NCBI RefSeq assembly: GCF_949628265.1
Contig: NC_088790.1
Span: 7,940,545 to 8,004,544, forward strand
Origin: Cloeon dipterum
Lineage: Eukaryota; Arthropoda; Insecta; Ephemeroptera; Baetidae
Length of the DNA stretch: 64,000 bases
Reading direction: 5' to 3'
The translations under genes and the position numbers were made by a program. Positions 1 to 11,072 of the stretch are shown piece after piece; position 1 is the stretch's first letter; each line of letters begins with the position of its first letter. Below the pieces are notes generated by a model, which searched no databases, was not told the DNA's origin, and worked only from the letters and a program-made list of their open reading frames with translations.

Positions 1-219
1 CATGACTTCACAAGTCTGTTTTAATTTAGACCGTCTGTCGTATTTTTTGTCAGCACGTGCCGCTTGACCAGCAGCGCTGCTGGGGGACGCTGAAATGGGC
101 CCTTACAGCATCAATCTTCCAATTTAAAATTCTAATAGGGAAAATTCTTCAAACGTCATGTCTCAAGTACGAATATTAATTTCTAAAGGATTCAAGATTT
201 TGAAAAAAAAACAACGAAC

Positions 220-3200
220 CGTCTTCAATTCATCGGCGCTCCACTCTCTGACGATGACGGTTTCCTTCTCACCCTCCTTGACGTTCCTCTGCACCTGGGT
301 CAGCTTGTTGCCTTCGAGGGTCAGCAAAGACTGAGAAAACGAGTCAAAATGGCATTATCACCGAATTTTAAATGCGGTGCGCGGCCAACCTTGCACTTGC
401 GGCCGTCGGCGGTCTCCTCGTCGATCTCCTCGTTGTTCTTGAACTTGATCTCGGTGTTCTTGAAAGTGGAGGTGGTGCGCAGAGTGAACGTGTCGCCTTC
501 CTGCAGCAGCTCAACCGTCGGCGAGACGGCGTTGCCCATCTTGCGGGTCACCAGACCGACGCCTACAACATTCAGGGCCAAAGGTCAGCCGACAGACCAA
601 GGGGCAATTTGGGCAATCGCATTAGGCGCAATATATTGCCCGCTCGCTCTCGCTAAACGGACTCGATAGGACATTCCATTGAGTGGCCGCAATAATTGCT
701 ATTGTGAGAGAAGAGAGAGACAGAAAGAGAGCGATGGAAATTGAATCGACGCGGCGGCTGCGGGCCTTGTCATGTGATCCTCTCCTTTATGCTTTCGGTG
801 CCTGCGTGTGTGTGAGAAAAAATTCCGTCTGGCAGCCGATTAAGTGAAGCTGATTGAGACGTCGCGCGACCAAATGTATCGGGCATAATGACTGGCACCA
901 ATAATGCCATCATTCATTACAATTGTTCAAATATAATGTTGCTCGACGCGATGTTTGAACATCGGACCAGATAGCGCGCAATCTGGTATAATTGGTTCAA
1001 AATAAACTGAGATAAACGTTGTAATGCTCTCTGCACTGATTGTTTCTAACTCGAGTGCCTCAATTGACGACAAAATGCTCTTAAATTATTTGATGAAGAT
1101 AAATTTACACTACCCTCATCTTAATGTGTTTTCTGGCTTGTCACGAGAAAAGCCAGCATGTTAAAAAAGATAGGGAATTGATAATTCTATATAAACCGTT
1201 ACTTTGGAAACAATAATAAATATTGTTTGAATTTTAAATGATAACCAAAAACTAACAGCATTGCACGTATACAGGATAAGACACTTCCTCAAAGAATAAT
1301 AGCCGCGTGCATCATACTTTCCCCTACTCGACCGGATGAGCGCATCGAACGTTCCTACACAGTTTGTGAATACATAATTTCTGCGTGCGGTTTTAGTCGC
1401 TTGAAATGAAATAACATAGTGTCGTATTACTAATAAGCCAGATTTTTTTACAATCAGTTCAAGCGGACGGTGATGATTCATCATGCGAATGATCGTTGAA
1501 CAAACAAGATTGCACAAAGGGATTGCTAAGTCATCATCCCACTCGTTGTAGCCTAAGTGTCTATTTTATAGCACAAAAAAATGATCTGAAACTTTCTTAA
1601 TTGTTACATAGTTTTTACAGCCGGGAATAGACAATATTTAGGTTAAAATGTGACCAAGAAAATGTTCATACAAAGAGCTCAGTTGAAGATGTGAACAAAT
1701 TTAACGTTCGAGCACTTTTCAGTTGATTCATAAAAACATGAAATTATGTTACTCACGATTGAGCCCAGGTATAAAAAGGGTAAAAATTCCGGCGTGGGCT
1801 GCTTTGGTCATTCTGGATCACGTGAGTAACAGTTTTGAAACGGGAGAGAAGCGACAGAGCCAACAACGTTTTGTTTTTTCCTATTTCACCACGAATACTT
1901 GTGAAGTCAAGCGAGAGAGCTGATCATATGAGCAGAGGATGTGTGAACGTGCTGGCAAACCGCAGCAAACTTGGCTTTGTACGCCAAAGAATCCAATGCA
2001 AAATGACCTGAATTTCTTTAAGTGAATAACATAATGTTCATTGTAAAACAAAACGCGCAGCGCACTATTTGCTGTTGAGATTTTCCATTGGTCTGAAGGC
2101 GCAATTTTTATTAGCTGTAATTAAAAACAACCAAGCTCTTTCAATTATTATTTTAAGAATAATTTCCAGGCGAGCATAAGGATAAGATAATAAAGTTATC
2201 GTTTTTTTCGAAGTACTCGTAAAATTATAAATTAATCAGAGTGTTTAGAAAAAGATTTCATTTTGCAACTCGCTATACTTTCATTACATTTAGCGTAACA
2301 GACGTAATATGGATTTAATGTGTAATTTTCCTGTCTTGCCACGCAAATTTTACTCGTTTACTTCCCCCTAACCACGTGCAAGCAGCTTTCGCGGAAAAGA
2401 ACCATGCTATTATCGGCTATTATGCGACTTGCACACGCCACTTAATCCAAACGGAATAATCTGACAACACCTGGCCTGCGTGCAGATGCAGATTAAACTT
2501 CATTCGCGAATACGATATCTTACATAGTCGTTATAGCACGACTAAAGTTCACGTGACAAATTTCAAGAGGGAGGCAAACTTCTGGGTAGCATTGCAATCT
2601 ATATTATGAAATTATTTCGAAGTGTTTGGTAATTTTTTACGTAACAAAAGAGCAAACGTGATGATTTTTAAATTTAGGTAATAAAAAAGGGACGTCTAAC
2701 AATTATTTTACAATTTATATTTAAAGGATGATAACGAAAAAATAGAACTAATCACGAAATGAGCAGAAATTATATCAAAGAAATATTCACATGAGTTAAA
2801 ATAATTAATTTCTCATCGGGCAATTTGGTAAATTGAATGCTGCGGACGCGACGCGTTGCCTGGGAACAAAGGGAAGGGCGGGGTCCGGTGGTGGCGTGAC
2901 AGGCTCGCTCCTGTCAGGTCACGCCACCCGGCAAGCGCAAGCAAGTCTACATTATGGCACCCTCAGCGTGAAATCTCTGCTGAAAGGGGAGTGAATTCGG
3001 CAAATATAATTAAACGCGTTATGAAGTTCACGCGCATCGCAATGCCAGACGAAACATCAGCACACACAGGGTGCGGATTTTGATGAAAATTGGACGCATT
3101 AACAAACCCAAGGGAGAAAAATGCAAAGAGTCGTCTAGTTCGAGATAGACCAGTCTTGGTAGGCGGGGTTACAGAGCCGGCTTAAGTAATTTGCGAAAAT

Positions 3201-3288
3201 CTGAGAGAGGATTCTCACCAAGTGCCTTCATGTACTCATCGAAGTTTTCGCTCTTCTCCAGCTTGTATTTCTTTCCCAGGAAGTCCAT
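220..3288 (-). CDS. fabp: Muscle-type fatty acid-binding protein, 3' exon outside window
   Basis: Small cytosolic beta-barrel carrier that binds long-chain fatty acids, in insects typically for flight-muscle oxidation. Coding exons on the minus strand are 3288-3219, 562-390 and 330-220; the phases agree and give 118 codons. The protein begins MDFLGKKYKLEKSENFDEYM and contains GVGLVTRKMGN, the ADGRK loop and REWSADEL, all typical of the family. Family members are about 132-134 residues, so the last 14-16 codons (the VCTRVYKA-type end) must lie left of position 1; I see nothing like them in 1-219. The start is the only ATG fitting the family N-terminus. Intron 1 (3218-563) is about 2.66 kb, far longer than most introns nearby, and holds no coding signal I recognise. 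The gene is head-to-head with the TMED2 gene at 4227. Confidence 0.93.
2890..2928. repeat. Perfect 11-bp inverted repeat in FABP intron 1
   Basis: Arms 2890-2900 and 2918-2928 are complementary (core GTGGCGTGAC / GTCACGCCAC) with a 17-nt loop. The loop side also carries a second nested pairing, GACAGG with CCTGTC. It lies in a short GC-rich patch of an otherwise AT-rich intron. The right arm includes AGGTCA, a nuclear-receptor half site. A regulatory role is only an inference. Confidence 0.4.
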
Positions 3289-4226
3289 GTTGCTTGTTGA
3301 TTGCTGCGAAGCTGACAATGAAGTAAATCGAAATTCGGCTCTTAACCCGTAGTAGACATGGCCAAATAAAAATCGATTTTTAATATCGATATTTTTTCTG
3401 ACGATATTTATCGATGTTTTTTGTGGCTAAACATAGGTTATATAGGACGATATTTTAACATCGATATTTTTTCGGACGATATATATCGATTTATATCGAT
3501 AGTCAAAAACATTTGGTGATGTCTAACCCGTAGCTGCCGGCTCTTCAATTTCAATGTGAAACGCAGTGGAGAGGGGATTTTTCAGCGATCTGTATTAATG
3601 CAAAGGATGAACGTATGAGCATGAGCGCAGGCCTGGCCCGTGGTGGGTGCAAGCTACGCTTACAGCCAATCACATTCTGTAAGTGTGCAAGGGCTTTGTA
3701 TTCTGTTTACTCACCGGTTTAATTAAAAAAATCACCAGAACTAAATTGAGCAAAATGTGGATTCAACCAAAATTTAGAATTTTGAAATTTTTCTGATTCA
3801 AGCTTCAAGAATGTAACCCAATTATTGCTGCAACGAGTTAATTTTTGGTAGAAGGGGAAGCGGCATATTTGCAAATTAAAAATGAAACCAAAAAATGCAG
3901 CTTAATTTTAAAATAAATTTTTAAAATCATTGAATCGGTTTGAGTCACAGAAAAGTAGTAACCATTTCGTACCGGTTTTTACCCAGAAAATGTACACGTC
4001 TCTAAATTTCAATGATGACATCTACCGCCGAGAAAGAAAACTAATAATCACCCACAGCATTGTTATTGTACAAGTTTCTCCCTTAATTTTGTAAATTTCT
4101 CGGTATTTCACAGGCTATCAGGTAAATTGAGTTCAAAAATATCTTTGCAGAACTGGGCCAACGACAATTTTAATTTCAGTCAGCCTTGGGGCGAAAATTC
4201 GAGTCGGCTGACGTGGCTTGGTGGTG
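3289..4226. promoter_or_regulatory. Shared 5' region between divergent FABP (-) and TMED2 (+)
   Basis: About 940 bp separates the two start codons. It contains the ATCGAT-rich tandem repeat listed separately (3371-3501) and otherwise AT-rich sequence with no coding signal. Transcription starts cannot be fixed from sequence alone. Both promoters probably lie here because the genes diverge. Confidence 0.55.
3371..3501. promoter_or_regulatory. Tandem ATCGAT / TATCGATA (DRE-like) cluster
   Basis: Two copies of a roughly 32-bp unit of the form ATCGATATTTTTTC-(T/G)-GACGATAT, ending in TATCGAT, lie 75 bp apart (tcgat cores at 3386 and 3461). Perfect TATCGATA octamers occur at 3384-3391 and 3494-3501, with further ATCGAT or CGATA cores at about 3372, 3402, 3409, 3449, 3478 and 3485. 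TATCGATA is the DREF-binding DRE of insect housekeeping promoters, and clustered CGATA is the BEAF-32 boundary motif in flies. The cluster sits between two divergent genes, which fits such a role. It could also be a degraded simple repeat. Confidence 0.5.
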
Positions 4227-5102
4227 ATGTGGGTCCCGGCCCTTCTTGTGGTGGCCGCCCTTAGCGGGGCAGCTGAGGCCTATTTTATCACGGTTGATGC
4301 TCATGCAGAGGAATGCTTTTTCGACAAGGTTGAAGCTGGCACCAAAATGGGTAATGATAGGAGAAAAATAACAAATAACAATATTGCAATATGTTCATAA
4401 CACCGGCTCTTGACAGGTCTCATGTTTGAAATCGCCGAGGGTGGATTTCTGGACATTGACGTCAAAATTGTGGGACCAGATGGAAGGGTGATCTACCAGG
4501 GTGAACGAGAGACGAGTGGAAAATACACCTTCGCCGCCCACGTGACTGGAGTCTATACTTACTGCTTCAGCAACCAGATGAGCACCATGACTCCCAAGGT
4601 GGTGCTCTTCAATATGGACATTGGTGAAGCACCTAAAGAAGCTTCCGAAGACACAGATGCACACCACAACAAGCTAGATGATATGATTAGGGAGCTCAGC
4701 AGCACACTCACTGGTGTGAAGCATGAGCAGGAATATATGCAGGTTTGTCTTATATTTAAATACTAATGCAATAATAATAGCTTTTATGGCTGCATGCTTA
4801 GAGCTGGCCTTCCCTTCTTATTTTGTCAATATTTTGATTATTTGTTTTCCAAAATATAGGCATCAAATTATTTTGTTCAAGTTAGGTCTATTGCCTCGTC
4901 TGTCCCATTTTTATTTCCCTTTTAAAAATGAATCCTACTATCAATTTTTTAGGTACGTGATCGAATTCACCGCAGCATTAACGAGAGCACAAACTCAAGA
5001 GTCGTGATGTGGAGCTTCTTTGAAGCGCTTGTTCTTGTAGCTATGACTCTTGGTCAGGTCCTCTACCTCAAGCGATTCTTCGAGGTCAGAAGAGTGGTCT
5101 AA
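4227..5102 (+). CDS. TMED2: p24 family cargo receptor TMED2
   Basis: Type I membrane protein of COPI/COPII vesicles that cycles between ER and Golgi and helps select cargo such as GPI-anchored proteins. Exons are 4227-4350, 4417-4742 and 4953-5102, giving 199 aa (human about 201). Visible parts are a signal peptide ([18 protein letters not shown]), a GOLD domain starting [14 protein letters not shown] and including [14 protein letters not shown] and SGKYTFAAH, and a luminal coiled-coil ending KHEQEYM. These are followed by [10 protein letters not shown], a transmembrane helix ([19 protein letters not shown]) and the cytosolic tail [10 protein letters not shown], which carries the FF sorting motif. 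An in-frame TTG lies 9 nt upstream but ATG 4227 starts the signal peptide. A polyadenylation signal AATAAA is at 5128. The gene is tail-to-tail with UQCRH. Confidence 0.96.
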
Positions 5103-5673
5103 AAGACTTCCCATCTTTGTATTACTGAATAAACTAATGCCTTGTTGTTTTGATTCATAAATAGTGCTTTTTTCTCAAGGCATGAAAACAACCCTGCAGC
5201 CCCTATAAATTCGCACCTAATTTAATACTGATTTCGAGAAAAATTGTGATACTTTTCAGGATTTAAAAAAACTGTCCAAATTAGGCGAGTCTCATGTCTG
5301 CTGTAAACTCCAGCCCTTTTTATTAAAGATAAATTTGGAAGACTCGCACTTGACATAAATTTTTACCATCAGAGCGAGAAGTGTGAGTGAGCGGAAAGTT
5401 TGAGTCCCCCATACTTCTATTGACTTAAAAATAAATCATTGTTATCAAAAGTCTTTAGAAGGTAAGATGAAAAATACAGTATTCCGTTCGTGAGCCTTTA
5501 GAATAATATTTTTTTTATCAAAATGTTAAATGTATTTTGAAATTTACCAAAGCAATTCTAAAAGCTCCCAAGACAGAGGTGATTGTATGTTGGTCTTAAA
5601 CCATTCGTGGTATATTTTTGTAATGAACTATTATGTACATAAATCAACAACAGTGGAACAATGACTTGATCTT
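5103..5673. other. Intergenic 3' region between convergent TMED2 and UQCRH
   Basis: AT-rich, non-coding. It holds the TMED2 poly(A) signal at 5128 and a candidate minus-strand AATAAA near 5320 for UQCRH. I see nothing else here. Confidence 0.6.
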
Positions 5674-5937
5674 CTACTTGAGATGGCTGAACAAGGTCTT
5701 GGTTACGCAAGCGTCCAGGGCGTGAAGAAAATCGCTAAGTTCCTCAACACAGGTTTCGGTCGTGCGACTCTTGCTGTTGACCCGGTCATTGCACGCTTCA
5801 TACCGTTCCTTTAGAGCAGCGATGCCAGCTTCCTCGCTGCACTTTCCCCTTAGCAAGGTTTGAGGGTCAACCAACTCATCGTCAGCCTCCTGCGCCCTGG
5901 CAACTTTGACCGGCTTGAAAAATCCAAAGAGGGGCAT
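5674..5937 (-). CDS. UQCRH: Cytochrome b-c1 complex subunit 6 (hinge protein)
   Basis: Acidic subunit of mitochondrial respiratory complex III that sits by cytochrome c1 in the intermembrane space and aids cytochrome c docking. This is a single exon of 87 codons. It has a short N-terminus (MPLFGFFKPVKVARAQ), then an acidic run leading into DDELVDPQTLLRGKC. The two disulfide-forming helices follow, with Cys pairs spaced C-x15-C and C-x13-C (ending DFLHALDAC), and the conserved end LFSHLK. Human UQCRH is 91 aa with the same layout. The frame stays open upstream to 6117, but the ATG at 5937 gives the family's normal length; the longer reading adds 60 unrelated residues and is likely 5' UTR. The gene is head-to-head with SETD1. 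Confidence 0.92.
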   Translation of the reverse strand: MPLFGFFKPVKVARAQEADDELVDPQTLLRGKCSEEAGIAALKERYEACNDRVNSKSRTTETCVEELSDFLHALDACVTKTLFSHLK

Positions 5938-6420
5938 TTTTGTGCAGACTCGGCTGAGCTTTTTGGCTGCAGAGATCCAATATGGCGACCTAAGGAGAGA
6001 GGCCTGCGCACTACGCGAGTCTATTACACGAAGCTCGAAAAGAGCTTTAAAATACAACAAAACGACGAAATAGAATTTCACTTTTACAATAAATGATTTA
6101 AATTTTTTAGTAGCCATTGTTTTTTAGTGAAAAATAAAATCATCAGCTGTGAGATTTTTCAGATTTTTATTTTTGTTGCAAGCAAGTCAAAAAATTCACT
6201 AATACGGTTTACGGTTAAGGTGGTAGTTCTGCCAACAGTGACCGATTTCAATGTGTTCCCTCTTGAAAGTCGACCTTTTTTAGCCCTTTTTCCGTACAAA
6301 CCTTTTCCGAGGGCTTCACATTAAGAGTCTGGGCCCTTCGGGGGCCCTCTTGCGCCAAGACCGCCCCCCGGTTGAAGGGCCCAAACGTTCCTTTGAGGTG
6401 GCGTGTTTGTTTGTTTACAA
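5938..6420. promoter_or_regulatory. Bidirectional promoter region UQCRH (-) / SETD1 (+)
   Basis: Only 483 bp lie between the divergent start codons. The left half is AT-rich (UQCRH 5' UTR side), while 6325-6390 turns sharply GC-rich. This GC-rich part contains an inverted repeat, GGGCCCTTC at about 6331-6339 and its complement GAAGGGCCC at about 6374-6382, next to the SETD1 ATG. No clear TATA box is seen; a shared CpG/GC-type promoter is inferred. Confidence 0.5.
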
Positions 6421-9400
6421 ATGGAGAATCAACAGCGGCCGCCCGCGGTTCGCCGCAACTACAAACTTCTTTCGGACCCATTTATCACGAAAGGAGCCCA
6501 AAAAATTTATCGTTATAATGGGATCCCTGACGATAGAACAGCCCCTCCCATACAGCCCAGAGATCCTCGGTCCGCGCTTACCAAAATTTGGACCCGCATG
6601 GAGGTTATGGATTTGCCAGTGCCGCGATTCAAGGTTTAAAAATTTCAGAATTTTTAAATGAAAATTGCACTGAAACATTCGCTTATTTTCAGATCGACGA
6701 AGATTATGTTGGAGAGCCTCCACCTTTGGAAGTCACAATTTGCAATTTGAATGATAACATTGATAAGGCTTTCCTTACAGATTTGGTGAGCATAGCACGT
6801 TGCATTCTGATCAGAATATTTTTGATTTCCCACCATTTCTGAAGATCAGAACTAAACAAAGTTTGCTCACATTTATGAAATCAATTTTCAGGTTCGCAAG
6901 TGTGGTGAAGTGGAAGAACTGTTCATCTATTACCATCCACACACTAAAAAACACTTAGGGCTAGCCAGGGTGGTTTTCGTGTCTCCCAAAGGTGCGAGAG
7001 CCTGCGTGTCCCGCTTGAACGAAACGTCCGTGATGGGCAAGGAGCTGGCTGTGACACTTGACCCATTTGGCGAGCAATGCCGGCACTTGTTCCAAACGCT
7101 AACAGAGCCTCAGCGTCGGCCATCTCCACCCCCGGAGGCTCCCCCGACACCGCCGCCTCCACCACCGCCGACCCCTCAGCACCAAACGCCGCAGCAGCCG
7201 CCTCCCCCGCCCACTGCAGCTTACGGTGCCCCTCCACCTCCTCCTCAATGGGGGTGCTGGCAGCCCGAGCCACCGCCACCTGAGGAAGAGTCGTTGGACT
7301 TGGATACCAGAATTCAACTGTTGCTCAGAGGGGGAGCCCTTGCACTCGACGAGCCTCCCCTCCCCACGGAGGCCGCGCCCGCTCCGCCTCCGCCGCCTCC
7401 ACCGGAGGAATCATCTCCTCCTCCGAGTCCATTCCTCGGCCCTGAGGAGTACAAAAAATGGTGCAATGAGGACGATCGTATGAGTTTGGCCAGCCTGAGT
7501 CCAACAGGGTTAGTTTGTTTCATCCTATCACAATAATTTTTAATAACTTCTGTTGTGTTGATTAAAACCTGACGTTGAAAGGAAATTCATCTCTTAAAAA
7601 CGTTCTTAAGACCAGGTTGTCTTCTATATTGGTTGAATTGATACATGTCCATCAAATTTCTAACCTGCGAATATGGCAGAAGTTCATTTCCGCGCCTTTC
7701 CATCATCCACTAAAATTAGATACCAATATATTATTTGTCTCATGTTACCTAGAAGAAATAATAATATTTTCATTCCCAATCGACTTCCATTTAAAGCTAA
7801 AAGATTTCAATTTAACCATCAAAAACATGCGCGAAGCAGGTTTATAATTTTAGCGTCCTGTATAATGAAACTTGATTTAGCCCGAACAGTGTTATAAGGA
7901 CAGTGAATAGATATCCTCCTCCTTGTATAAGTAAGCTACTTTGCAAATCCCCTCTAACCTTTTATTAGCTTGTTGAAAGGCCACTGGTAAAAAAGTTTTG
8001 AACTCAAGTCAATAAATAATTGCTAAGAATTATATGATGTATCAGTGAGTCCTCGCCAGCGTACAGCTCGCTGAAACTTTATTATGTTTTAACAAGAAAA
8101 TTGATATCATGCGATAATCTAACCACACTCGACGTTAATTTTAATGTGAATCGTCTGTATCAATCATGCTACCAGCCTATCCCATTTTCTTTGCTCTTTT
8201 GCATCAAAATATATAATGCTTCAACGTCACAACTTAAATTTCAATTTTTAACTGTTTCTTGGTAAATTTCAATTTCAAGAAAACGCAAGTAATTCTTTTA
8301 TATATCAAAACCGGAAATATTTTGTAGGCCTGTTGGAAACGACGCCTCATCAGAGATGATTCCAGAGCCTCCAACCTTCCTGCCTTGCTTCTATGACCCT
8401 TACTTCCAATATTACGCTCACGTTGCTCCACCGCCTGTTGTGCCACCACCTCCGCCGCCTCCGAAAGAAAAGGCCACCCTGCCATGGTGGGTGAACCGAA
8501 GAAAGAAACACGCGAACGTGGTTTGTGCAGTTGTCGAGGCCATGGTCGACGAGCTGAGAGACATTCTTGAGCGCGATTTGCACAAAAAGATGATCGAGTA
8601 CACTGCCTACAAGACTTTTGATCAATGGTGGGCTGCGGCGGAACAAGCGCAGACCAAAGAGGAGGATCGTCCCATACTGCCTCCAGAACCCGATTCAATG
8701 GGCCTGGGAATTCGTGCCACAATGCCAAAAATGCCATCTTTTAGGGTGAGGAACTCACTAATATCTTTTTGTTTGCTGACGTCATGCACACAGAGAAAGA
8801 AGAAGTCTCCAGAGCCGGAGGAGAGAAAGGAAGAGGAGGATGAAGATGTTGTTAGGAGAACGTCGCCGGAGCCAATGTCGCCGCCGCGGCAGCGAAGAAC
8901 TGCTCGACTCCCATCATCAAGTGAAGATAGCTCAAGTTCCAGCTCTAGTAGCAGTAGCAGCAGTTCATCTGAAGGTAACCTTTTTCCTTTAACAATTTCC
9001 GCAAATTCTGATCATGTGCTAATCATATTTCAGATGAAAGCAGTGATGATGATTCAGAAACGGAATCCGATGAAAGTGATAAGGAGGTGGAAGAAGAACC
9101 TGAAGTTCTTGTTAAGTCTCTTCCCACAGAGGAGAAAATGGAAGTGGATGAAACTGCTGCCAAACCCGTTGTTGAGAGAAGAGAGACCACGCCTGAAGTC
9201 GCTGCAGCCTCACCAGCCGCAGTGGCACCTGTTTCTGTACCTGACCTTGATGAGGAGACAGATGAAGCGAGTGAGACAGAAGAGTATGTCAAAGAGGCCG
9301 CTAGTCCCGAGGCCGCATCTCCTACTGAGCGAGAGGCGACCGTGGCCATGGACCACTGTTACTCTCTTCCACCGGACGAAGGCACTAAGCGGAAGCAAGG

Positions 9401-11072
9401 CTTCAGCAACGACCACGGTTACACCACCGCCCCAGTGCAGACACCGCCAAAGCCCAAGAAACGGCCCCTGGTGGAGGAGAAGAAGAGGCCGTTGCCAAGG
9501 CCGATGACACCGCCGCCTATCCATCCATCTGTTACTTTCAAACCTCGCAACCAGGCCGCGGAATTTGGTGCTCTTTACGAATTCCTTACACAAGGTGTTG
9601 ACGACGAGGACATCGCGCTCATGAAGAAGAGCTACGACATGCTGCTCACCTCAGAGAAATACGAATGGCTGAATAACACCCACTGGGTTGATCATCCAAA
9701 TATCCTTTTCAAACTACATTACCACATTCCATTCTTTATTTTAAGTTCATTTTTTTAATTTTAGTGGGAGGGAATCACGTGTATTTTGGATTAGTTTGCC
9801 AAATGTGTCTATTATGACGTCAAAATGTTAAAAGCATTATTAGTCGAGGGTCGAGGTATACTCAATCATCTCATCATCTTGTAACTGACGCTGCATCACG
9901 CAACTTTGAAACCTTCCCTTACTAAATTAACTGTTTGTGCTATTTTCTCAAAAATTGTGGTCAAAATATATTTTATTCCAAATTTAAAATCATAGTACAA
10001 AACGCAAAGCCTTAAAAAATGGATTTCCATCAACTTTTGCATTAAATATTTCTAATTTTGATTTTATCCTTGACTTCTGAGCACTGACAGACTTGAATCT
10101 AGCACCCAGCGCTGCAAAGAAGCGCAGACGTGAAGAGCAGAGGGTACACCAGAGCGGCTGTGCACGGACAGAGGGCTTCTACAAGATAGATCGTGTGGAG
10201 AAGGCAAGAACAAAGTACCACTTTGGAAGAAAGCAGGTGGAGACGGTAGAGACTGTCGTCCTGCCTGAACATCTGCCAAAGGCCATGAAAATGCAGTCGA
10301 TTAGCAGAGAAGCTAGAAGCAACCAACGCCGGCTGCTCACCGCCCTCGGCATCGACACCGACTCTGATCTCCTCAAATTTAACCAACTCAAGGTTTGATA
10401 TTGATTGCATCTAAATCAGTTTAAAAAGTTTTGCGATTTTACAATTTTGTTTTTGGTACTATATTTTTGTCAATTTTAATTTGTCTTTGTAATGATTAAA
10501 ATGCCGCTATCCCCTACAATGATATATTACTAGCTCACCATTTAAATCTTATGTTTTATGCTTGCTTTTTGTATTGCAGTTCCGGAAAAAGCAACTTAAA
10601 TTCGCCAAGTCCTCTATTCACGATTGGGGGTTGTTTGCTCTTGAACCGATCGCTGCTGATGAGATGGTGATAGAATACGTTGGCCAAATGGTCAGGCCTG
10701 TCGTCGCTGACTTACGAGAGGGGCAGTACGAGGCCAAAGGAATCGGTAGCTCATACCTGTTCAGGATAGACACAGAAAATATAATCGACGCAACCAAGTG
10801 CGGCAACCTGGCCAGGTTCATCAATCACTCCTGCAATGTGAGTTTGACGTGATGTAATAATTTCTAGATTAATCATCAATTTCTACTTCTCCTTCCAGCC
10901 GAATTGCTATGCCAAAATCATCACCATTGAAGGCCACAAGAAAATAGTCATATACTCGAAGCAGCAGATCAACATCAATGACGAAATCACCTATGACTAC
11001 AAATTTCCGCTGGAGGAGGACAAGATCAAGTGTTTGTGTGGTGCACCTCAATGCAGGGGTTACCTCAACTGA
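6421..11072 (+). CDS. SETD1: SETD1-type histone H3K4 methyltransferase
   Basis: Catalytic subunit of the SET1/COMPASS complex, which methylates histone H3 lysine 4 at promoters. Nine exons: 6421-6633, 6693-6785, 6892-7508, 8328-8745, 8794-8974, 9034-9699, 10085-10392, 10580-10837 and 10899-11072; 976 codons with all phases consistent. Order of parts: the N-terminal YKLLSDP/KIYRYNG segment, an RRM (about aa 80-160, [11 protein letters not shown] to GLARVVFVS), a long proline-rich stretch, a poly-Ser/acidic region, and the N-SET region ending [11 protein letters not shown]. Then come the WDR5-binding Win motif [10 protein letters not shown], the SET domain (about aa 836-952, with [36 protein letters not shown]) and post-[16 protein letters not shown]. 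At 975 aa it is much shorter than fly or human SETD1 (over 1,600 aa), mostly through a shorter middle. The intron between exons 6 and 7 looks U12-type AT-AC. Confidence 0.94.
7509..8327 (+). other. SETD1 intron 3
   Basis: An 819-bp AT-rich intron with donor GTTAGT and acceptor TTTTGTAG. I see no coding or repeat signal inside. Confidence 0.7.
9700..10084 (+). other. U12-type (minor spliceosome) AT-AC intron of SETD1
   Basis: The exon encoding [11 protein letters not shown] has no usable GT donor in the needed phase. Directly after it stands ATATCCTTTT at 9700-9709, a perfect match to the U12 AT-AC 5' splice site. At 10067-10074 is TCCTTGAC, a good match to the U12 branch site (branch A at 10073), and 11 nt further the intron can end in AC at 10084. 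The phases (1 + 2 nt) then match and the protein continues into [13 protein letters not shown]. An AT-AG ending at 10090 would also keep phase, but is 17 nt from the branch point. The only GT nearby (9687) is in the wrong phase for any nearby acceptor. Confidence 0.75.

Noticed and set aside
5938-6117. N-terminal extension of UQCRH
   Set aside because: In frame but unlike any hinge protein, Lys/Phe-rich from AT-rich DNA, and it would make the protein 60 residues too long; taken as 5' UTR.
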